Below are positions 6,701 to 11,801 of a stretch of 14,387 nucleotides of DNA, piece after piece. Below the pieces are notes generated by a model. It made no database searches, was not told the DNA's origin, and saw only the letters and a list, made by a program, of their open reading frames with translations. Both the position numbers and the translations under genes were made by a program. Within the stretch, counting starts at the first letter, position 1; each line of letters begins with the position of its first letter. Source of the stretch: Anaerolineae bacterium (GTDB taxonomy: Bacteria > Chloroflexota > Anaerolineae > Epilineales > JAHCIE01); the NCBI GenBank assembly GCA_026129385.1, contig JAHCIE010000053.1, positions 1 through 14,387 on the forward strand, given 5' to 3'.

Positions 6701-6996
6701 TCGTAACCGGCTTGCCTGGCGCGGGTGACGGCCTCGACCCGCGAGGCGGCGTCGAGCTTGCGGCGAAGGTTGCGCAGGTGAAAGGCGACGGTGTGCTTGC
6801 TGATGCCTAGCGCGTGGGCGATGCCCTTGTCGGTCAGCCCCTGGGCGACCAGCGACAATACCTGAAGCTCGCGGTCGGTGAGGGCACAATAGCACCGAGG
6901 CGAGGCTGAGCTAGGCGCGGGGTTTGCGCCACACGATGGAATAGCGCCAGAAGAGGTGTTGGCGCACGATGGCGCCGGGTAGGACGTGCGCGGCAA
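6694..6996 (-). CDS. Small LuxR-family HTH protein or truncated remnant
   Basis: The last ~65 residues are a complete LuxR/GerE-type DNA-binding domain: LTDRELQVLSLVAQGLTDKG, the recognition region ISKHTVAFHLRNLRRKL, then RVEAVTRARQAGY. No receiver or ligand domain is present. The only in-frame ATG before the domain is at 6996, inside the methyltransferase gene, so the first ~28 residues are out-of-frame methyltransferase DNA. Between the methyltransferase stop (6911) and the HTH there is no in-frame ATG, GTG or TTG. The ORF is therefore either an overlapping, coupled small regulator or the tail of a larger LuxR regulator that lost its 5' part. The domain is certain; the start and functionality are not. 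Confidence 0.55.
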   Translation of the reverse strand: MPRTSYPAPSCANTSSGAIPSCGANPAPSSASPRCYCALTDRELQVLSLVAQGLTDKGIAHALGISKHTVAFHLRNLRRKLDAASRVEAVTRARQAGYDV

Positions 6997-7585
6997 TGCG
7001 GCGGGCGGCGGCGACGGTCAGGTAGCGGTCGTGGATGCCGTGGGCCGCCCAGGCGGCTTGCTCGGCCGCTAACTCACGCACGCGGCCGGTGCGCGCCACC
7101 CGGTGGAGGGCGCTGGTGGGGACGGCCAGGGCTGACAAGAGCGTATCCCGCGCGCCGTCGGCCTCGAAGAGGTCCAGCGCGATAAAGACGCCGCCCGGCG
7201 CGAGCCAGGCGGCGACGCGATTCAGGATGCTCGCCAGCGGCATGTGGTGCAGGGTGGCGATAGAGGCGATGGTGTCGAAGGTCGCGGGCGGAAAGTCGCA
7301 GGCCAGGATGTCGGCGACGGCGTACTGGACGCTGGGATAAGCGCGCGAGCGGGCGCGGGCGAGGCGGACCATCTCCGGCGACAGGTCGAGGCCAAGAACG
7401 CGGTCGACGCGGGTCGCCAGCAGGCGGGCGAAGGCCCCCGCGCCGCAACCGATGTCGAGGGCCAGCCCGCTGCGGGGCACGTGGCGCAGCAACTCGGCGT
7501 GGTAGTGGCTGTTGTGGCTCCAGCCGTCGTGGTCGTAGAGGGCGAGGCGGTCGAAGTCAGCGCGAAGGGTGGCGCGGTTCGTCAT
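6911..7585 (-). CDS. Class I SAM-dependent methyltransferase
   Basis: A 224-residue methyltransferase with SAM-binding motif I LDIGCGAGAFARLLA (about 43-57), the acidic motif II VLGLDLSPEMVRLARA (about 63-78), motif III-like VADILACDFPPATFDTI and the post-motif ASIATLHHM, LAPGGVFIALDLFE. These match the UbiE/Methyltransf_11 group of small-molecule methyltransferases. The substrate cannot be read from the sequence. It follows marR on the same strand after 90 bases and may be in the same transcript, so MarR may control it. Its 3' end overlaps the LuxR-type ORF. Confidence 0.85.
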   Translation of the reverse strand: MTNRATLRADFDRLALYDHDGWSHNSHYHAELLRHVPRSGLALDIGCGAGAFARLLATRVDRVLGLDLSPEMVRLARARSRAYPSVQYAVADILACDFPPATFDTIASIATLHHMPLASILNRVAAWLAPGGVFIALDLFEADGARDTLLSALAVPTSALHRVARTGRVRELAAEQAAWAAHGIHDRYLTVAAARRIAAHVLPGAIVRQHLFWRYSIVWRKPRA

Positions 7586-7675
7586 GGGGCGTGGTTCGAG
7601 GTTGGGAGCGTGAGTGTCTGGGGCACACGGTGCGTCGCGCGGGTCAACTGATGTTGGGAGGGTGCGCCGCCTCGG

Positions 7676-8161
7676 TCAGCCTTCCCGCGCGGCGCAGTGT
7701 CCGTGGCCGGTCGCCTTCTCCTCCGCGTGCGCGCGCTGTAGCGCGCCGAGGAAGGCACGCAGACCCGTCGCCAGGGCCTCTTGCTCGTCGGCGGTCATGG
7801 TGGCGATGATAGTCGTGAGTCGCGCCTGCATCCGGTCGCGGATGTCTTGGAACATGGCTTCCCCGTCGGGCGTCAGGCGCAGCATCACCACGCGGCGGTC
7901 GTTGGCGTCGGTCTCGCGCTCGAGCAGACCACGCTCCACCAACCCGGCTACCGTCTTGGTCATGGTCGGCAACGTGACGTTCTGGCACTCGGCCAGCCCG
8001 CCCATAGAATCGGGGCCGTGATGGTAGAGGTAGCTGAGGATACGATACTGGGGGACTGTGCCGGGCCGCCCCGACGTATCTCGCAGATCGTGGGCCATGA
8101 AGCGCATGGCCTGGGGGAACGTGTCGAGGATTCGTCCGGCGCATTCGTAATCGGAAGTCAT
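7676..8161 (-). CDS. MarR-family transcriptional regulator
   Basis: A 161-residue winged-helix regulator. The DNA-binding part includes PQYRILSYLYHHGP, MGGLAECQNVTLPTMTKTVAGLVERGLLER and the wing DANDRRVVMLRLTPDGEAM with the family D-x-R-x8-LT-x2-G pattern; helical dimerisation segments flank it. MarR proteins bind palindromes as dimers and usually repress their own promoter, releasing DNA on binding small molecules. ATG 8161 was chosen; a TTG at 8182 would add seven residues. Upstream lies a consensus promoter with a palindrome over the start site, strongly suggesting autoregulation. The methyltransferase gene downstream is the likely co-regulated target. Confidence 0.92.
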   Translation of the reverse strand: MTSDYECAGRILDTFPQAMRFMAHDLRDTSGRPGTVPQYRILSYLYHHGPDSMGGLAECQNVTLPTMTKTVAGLVERGLLERETDANDRRVVMLRLTPDGEAMFQDIRDRMQARLTTIIATMTADEQEALATGLRAFLGALQRAHAEEKATGHGHCAAREG

Positions 8162-8182
8162 GATTGAATCTACCTGGCGCAA

Positions 8183-8234
8183 CGCGCCCCGACGCAGAAT
8201 ACTTAGCTAAGCTAATTATATGCGTCGGGGCGCG
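8183..8234. repeat. Perfect 14-bp inverted repeat enclosing the marR operator
   Basis: CGCGCCCCGACGCA (8183-8196) and TGCGTCGGGGCGCG (8221-8234) are exact reverse complements separated by 24 AT-rich bases. The centre (8208.5) almost coincides with that of the inner palindrome (8209). One arm fills most of the marR promoter spacer and the other lies in the marR leader. Only RNA reading through from the acyl-CoA synthetase gene would contain both arms and fold. No T-run follows, so a standard terminator is unlikely. Confidence 0.75.
8203..8215. promoter_or_regulatory. Probable MarR operator
   Basis: TTAGCT-A-AGCTAA is a perfect 6-1-6 palindrome. It overlaps the last base of the marR -10 box and covers the predicted start of transcription (about 8208). 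This is a typical place for a MarR dimer to block its own promoter. AT-rich palindromes of this size are common MarR sites; binding here is inferred. Confidence 0.65.
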
Positions 8235-8242
8235 CCTGTCAA
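8215..8242 (-). promoter_or_regulatory. Consensus sigma70 promoter of marR
   Basis: On the minus strand, TTGACA (8242-8237) and TATAAT (8220-8215) both match consensus perfectly, with a 16-base spacer. The predicted start near 8208 gives a leader of about 48 bases to ATG 8161. The leader contains a small GGCGC/GCGCC stem (8176-8188) close to the ribosome binding region. Confidence 0.8.
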
Positions 8243-8268
8243 GTTAGGCGACCGTGCCGGGGGCGCGT

Positions 8269-10395
8269 CTATGCCATGTCGCGGACGGCGATGCGTGCGT
8301 CGGCGACGAACGCGCCCTGGCCCTCCGCCATTACCAGCAATGGGTTGATGTCCAGTTCGGCGATGAGCGGCTGCTCGACGGCGAGCTGTGACAGGCGCAG
8401 GATGGAATCGGCGATGGCCTCCACGTCGGCGGGCGGTTCGCCCCGCACGCCCTCCAGCAGCTTGTACGTTCGGATGCCCTGAATCATATGGCGGGCGCTG
8501 TACTCGCGGATAGGGGCGACGCGGAAGGTGACATCTTTGAGTAGCTCGACGTAGATGCCGCCCAGGCCAAAGACCAGCACTGGCCCGAACTGGGGGTCGT
8601 GCTTCATGCCCAGCAGGACCTCGCGCCCGCGGCTGATCATCTTCTGGACGAACACACCCTCCAGGCGGGCGTCGGGTTGCTTGGCGGCAATGGACCGCAT
8701 CATGGTCTCGTAGCCCTGGCGTACCTCGTCGGCGCTGCTCAGGTTGAGCTGAATGCCGCCCACGTCGAACTTGTGGATGATGTCGGGCGACATAATCTTC
8801 AGCACAACCGGATAGCCGATATTGCTGGCGGCCTGTACGGCCTCGTCGGCGCTGTGGGCCAGGCCCCAGGGCACGGTGGGCAGACCGTAGCCTTCCAGAA
8901 CCTTGAAGGCGGTGGGGGTGGGGATGAAGCCATGCGCCTGGGGTGCGGTGGCGAGCAGCTGGGCCACGCCGCCCTTGTCGACCTCATAGGTGCGATAGCG
9001 GGTACGGGGGCGAGACACCCAGTCGGTGTACCGCGCCATGGCGGCGAAGGAGCGGACGGCATCTTCGGGGAAAGCGTAGGTGGGCACGTGGTGAGCGCGC
9101 AACATATGCACGCCCTCGGAGACATCGACGACGCCCATGAAGGTGGCGAGGATGGTCTTGTCGTTCTCCTCGTCGGCGTCAATGACGGCCCTGGCCGTCT
9201 CCGTGATCTTGGTCATGGCCTGCGGCGTCAAAACGACGATGATGCCATCGACGTTGGGGTCCTGGATGACGGCCTCGATGGCCTGGCGGTAGCGGTCCTC
9301 GTGGGCGTCTCCCAGCACGTCCACCGGGTTGCCGATGGCCGCGGCGGGCGGCAGGGTCGCTTTCAGCGCCTCCCTGGTGCTGTCGGACAGGGTCGCCATC
9401 TCTAGCCCGCGGCGGATAATGGCGTCGGTAGTCATGATGCCGGGGCCACCGGCGTTGGTGACGACGGCGACGCGGCGACCACGCGGTAGGGGCTGATTGG
9501 CAAAGGCCGTGGCGTACTGGAACAGGTTCTCGACCGTCTCTACGCGCAGGACGCCGCCCTGCATGAACACGGCCTCGTAGACTTCGTCGCTGCCCGCCAG
9601 GGCGCCGGTGTGGGACGAGACGGCCTTCGCGCCCTGGGGAGTGCGGCCGGACTTGAGGGCCAGAATTGGTTTGCGGTTACTACCCTCGCCGGTCATCTCT
9701 CGGCACAACTTGATGAACTCACCCCCGTCGGCCAGGTCCTCGAGGTAGAGGAGGATGACGCGGGTATCGGGGTCGTGCCACAGGTGATAGAGGAAATCAT
9801 TCTCGTTGACGTCGGCCTTGTTACCCAGGCTCACCACCTTGCTGAAGCCGAAATCCTGACCCTTGGCGTAGTCCAGTACGGCCGTCGCCAGGGCGCCGCT
9901 CTGGCTGATGAAGGCGATATTGCCTGCGGCGGGCGTGCCTTTGGCAAAGGAGGCGTTGAGGCGCACCTCTGGGTCGGTGTTGATCACACCGAGGCAGTTG
10001 GGGCCGACCAGGGCGATGTTGTACTGGTGGGCGATGGCGACAGTGTCGGCTTCGAGCTTGGCGCCTGCCGCGCCCGTCTCCTTGAAGCCGGCCGAGATAA
10101 TGACGGCCCCTTTCACCCCGCGCTCGCCTAACTGGCCTACCACGTTGGGTACGGCCGGGGCGGGCACGATGACGACGGCCAGGTCCACCTCGTCGGGTAC
10201 GTCGAGCATGGAGGGGTAGGAACGCACGCCGCGAATGGCGCGGGTCTTGGGGTTGACCGGGTAGACAACGCCCGTGAAGCCCGCATTGATGAGGTTGTCC
10301 ATGACCGCGTAGCCGACGCTGCCTGGGGTGCGCGATGCGCCAATGACGGCAATGGAGCGGGGATTGAAGATAGGTTGCAGATTCTTGTAGGGCAT
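8269..10395 (-). CDS. ADP-forming acetate/acyl-CoA synthetase, fused alpha-beta subunits
   Basis: The enzyme interconverts acyl-CoA, ADP and phosphate with the free acid, CoA and ATP, yielding or consuming ATP in organic-acid metabolism. The 708-residue protein holds, in order, a CoA-binding domain (FNPRSIAVIGAS near residue 10, GPNCLGVIN near 131), succinyl-CoA-ligase-like domains with FISQSGALA and the likely phospho-histidine H262 in SHTGALAGSD, and a C-terminal ATP-grasp domain from about 480 with GYPVVLKIMSPDIIHK and H541 in HKFDVGG. This is the single-chain arrangement also seen in archaea and some bacteria. It lacks the GNAT domain of protein acetyltransferase Pat/PatZ. GAGGG (10399-10403 on the minus strand) precedes the ATG by three bases. 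The preferred acid cannot be told from sequence. It diverges from carA across 268 bp. Confidence 0.93.
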   Translation of the reverse strand: MPYKNLQPIFNPRSIAVIGASRTPGSVGYAVMDNLINAGFTGVVYPVNPKTRAIRGVRSYPSMLDVPDEVDLAVVIVPAPAVPNVVGQLGERGVKGAVIISAGFKETGAAGAKLEADTVAIAHQYNIALVGPNCLGVINTDPEVRLNASFAKGTPAAGNIAFISQSGALATAVLDYAKGQDFGFSKVVSLGNKADVNENDFLYHLWHDPDTRVILLYLEDLADGGEFIKLCREMTGEGSNRKPILALKSGRTPQGAKAVSSHTGALAGSDEVYEAVFMQGGVLRVETVENLFQYATAFANQPLPRGRRVAVVTNAGGPGIMTTDAIIRRGLEMATLSDSTREALKATLPPAAAIGNPVDVLGDAHEDRYRQAIEAVIQDPNVDGIIVVLTPQAMTKITETARAVIDADEENDKTILATFMGVVDVSEGVHMLRAHHVPTYAFPEDAVRSFAAMARYTDWVSRPRTRYRTYEVDKGGVAQLLATAPQAHGFIPTPTAFKVLEGYGLPTVPWGLAHSADEAVQAASNIGYPVVLKIMSPDIIHKFDVGGIQLNLSSADEVRQGYETMMRSIAAKQPDARLEGVFVQKMISRGREVLLGMKHDPQFGPVLVFGLGGIYVELLKDVTFRVAPIREYSARHMIQGIRTYKLLEGVRGEPPADVEAIADSILRLSQLAVEQPLIAELDINPLLVMAEGQGAFVADARIAVRDMA

Positions 10396-10581
10396 GGTCC
10401 CTCGTGGATAGGTAGACGTGGCCGCTATGAGCTACATTCTAGCCCGAACGGCCAGACGATGCGAACCGCGACGACCTGGGCAGGGGCACGATTCGCCGTA
10501 GCCTCCGGCGACGCCTGGCGAGCAGGCAGCCTCGACCTCCACAGCCCATCGCCAGCGTTTTGTGGCTATGGCAATTCTCGA

Positions 10582-10587
10582 TACAAT
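10582..10587 (+). promoter_or_regulatory. Possible -10 box of carAB
   Basis: TACAAT matches the -10 consensus at five of six positions and lies about 80 bases before carA. The hexamer 16 bases upstream is TTGTGG, a weak -35. Predicted transcription would begin around 10594, just before the leader hairpin. This is a weak call. Confidence 0.3.
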
Positions 10588-10597
10588 TGTCGCAACC

Positions 10598-10630
10598 AGC
10601 ACCCCGGTCGCAATGTCGCGGCGGGGTGCT
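10598..10630 (+). promoter_or_regulatory. carA leader hairpin
   Basis: AGCACCCCG (10598-10606) and CGGGGTGCT (10622-10630) form a perfect 9-bp stem with a 15-base loop, 33 bases before the carA ATG. Pyrimidine genes are often controlled in their leader, but I see neither a T-run for a terminator nor a PyrR-type binding loop. The role is unknown. Confidence 0.45.
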
Positions 10631-10663
10631 TGGCATGGATAGCCGCTGCACGAGGAACGCAAC

Positions 10664-11800
10664 ATGGGCGAGGCACGACCGAGGGCGATATTGGCGTTGG
10701 AAGACGGGACCACCTTCGAGGGCGTGGGTTTCGGCGCGCTGGGCGAGCGCGCGGGTGAGGTCGTGTTCAACACAGGCCTGACCGGCTACCCGGAGATTCT
10801 CACCGACCCCTCGTACAAGGGGCAGATCGTTGTGATGACGTACCCCCACATCGGCAACTACGGTATCACCGCGCAGGACTTCGAGTCGTGGCAGCCCCAT
10901 GTGGAGGGCTTTGTCGTGCGGGAGTTCAGCCCGCTTGCCAGCAACTGGCGCGCTGAGACGACCCTGGATGCCTTCCTCGGTCAGCACGGTATCGTCGGTA
11001 TCTCCGAAGTGGACACCCGCGCCCTGACGCGCCATCTTCGCCAGGCGGGGGCGATGCGCGGCGTCATCTCCACGGTTGACAACGACTCGCAGGTCGTCGT
11101 GGGCAAGGCCCTGGCCGCTGCCGAGATGAAGGGCCGCGACCTGGTCCAGGTAGTGACGACGGAGTCTAGCTTCGAGTGGCCGGCGACGCCCAGGCCCGAC
11201 CTGTGGGGCGGAGACGCCGTCGGCGAAGCGCGGCCTGTGCTGCACGTCGTGGCTTACGACTATGGTATCAAGCATAACCTGCTGCGCGAGCTGGCGTGGC
11301 GCGATTGTCGGGTGACGGTCGTGCCCGCGACGCTGCCCGCCGCCGACGTGCTGGCCCTGCGCCCGGATGGCGTGTTCCTGAGCAACGGCCCTGGCGATCC
11401 GGCCGCCCTTGACTATGCGGTGAGCAACGTGCGCGATCTGCTGGGGCGCGTGCCCCTGTTCGGTGTGTGCCTGGGCCATCAGTTGATGGGGCTGGCCGTG
11501 GGTGGGCAGACCTACAAGCTCAAGTTTGGCCACCACGGGGTCAACCATCCGGTTAAGAGCCTCCTTACGGGACAGGTGGAGATCACGTCGCAGAATCATG
11601 GCTTCGCCGTCGACGCGGCGAGCCTGCCGGGCGAGGTGGAGGTGACGCACCTTAACCTCAACGACGGCACAGTGGAGGGGCTGCGCCACCGCGAGGCGGC
11701 CGCGTTCAGCGTCCAGTATCACCCAGAGGCCGCGCCCGGCCCCCGCGACGCCGAGTACCTGTTCGATGAGTTCCGTCAGTTGATGGAGGTGGGGGGGTAG
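10664..11800 (+). CDS. carA: Carbamoyl-phosphate synthase small (glutaminase) subunit
   Basis: CarA hydrolyses glutamine and passes ammonia to CarB for carbamoyl phosphate, the precursor of pyrimidines and arginine. The 378-residue length is typical. The N-terminal domain has FNTGLTGYPEILTDPSYKGQ and YPHIGNYG. The class I glutamine amidotransferase domain has FLSNGPGDP (238-246), the nucleophile C269 in GVCLGHQL, SQNHGFAVD, and H353 with E355 in QYHPEAAPGP, so the catalytic triad is complete. GAGGAA (10652-10657) precedes the ATG by six bases. One base separates its stop from the carB ATG, so the two form an operon with coupled translation. Confidence 0.97.
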   Translation: MGEARPRAILALEDGTTFEGVGFGALGERAGEVVFNTGLTGYPEILTDPSYKGQIVVMTYPHIGNYGITAQDFESWQPHVEGFVVREFSPLASNWRAETTLDAFLGQHGIVGISEVDTRALTRHLRQAGAMRGVISTVDNDSQVVVGKALAAAEMKGRDLVQVVTTESSFEWPATPRPDLWGGDAVGEARPVLHVVAYDYGIKHNLLRELAWRDCRVTVVPATLPAADVLALRPDGVFLSNGPGDPAALDYAVSNVRDLLGRVPLFGVCLGHQLMGLAVGGQTYKLKFGHHGVNHPVKSLLTGQVEITSQNHGFAVDAASLPGEVEVTHLNLNDGTVEGLRHREAAAFSVQYHPEAAPGPRDAEYLFDEFRQLMEVGG

Positions 11801-11801
11801 T

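Noticed and set aside
6694..7585. Methyltransferase-LuxR fusion broken by a frameshift
   Set aside because: The methyltransferase ends at a natural family length with KPRA and a stop; I know of no common fusion of this kind, so overlap or remnant is simpler.
8183..8234. Outer inverted repeat as intrinsic terminator of the acyl-CoA synthetase gene
   Set aside because: No T-run follows on the minus strand, and the 24-base loop contains the marR promoter start region.
8599..9405. 268-codon plus-strand frame within the acyl-CoA synthetase region
   Set aside because: Antisense shadow; Gly/His/Val-rich with no recognisable domain.
10582..10663. PyrR attenuator or T-box in the carA leader
   Set aside because: No PyrR-loop consensus, T-box sequence or terminator T-run could be found.
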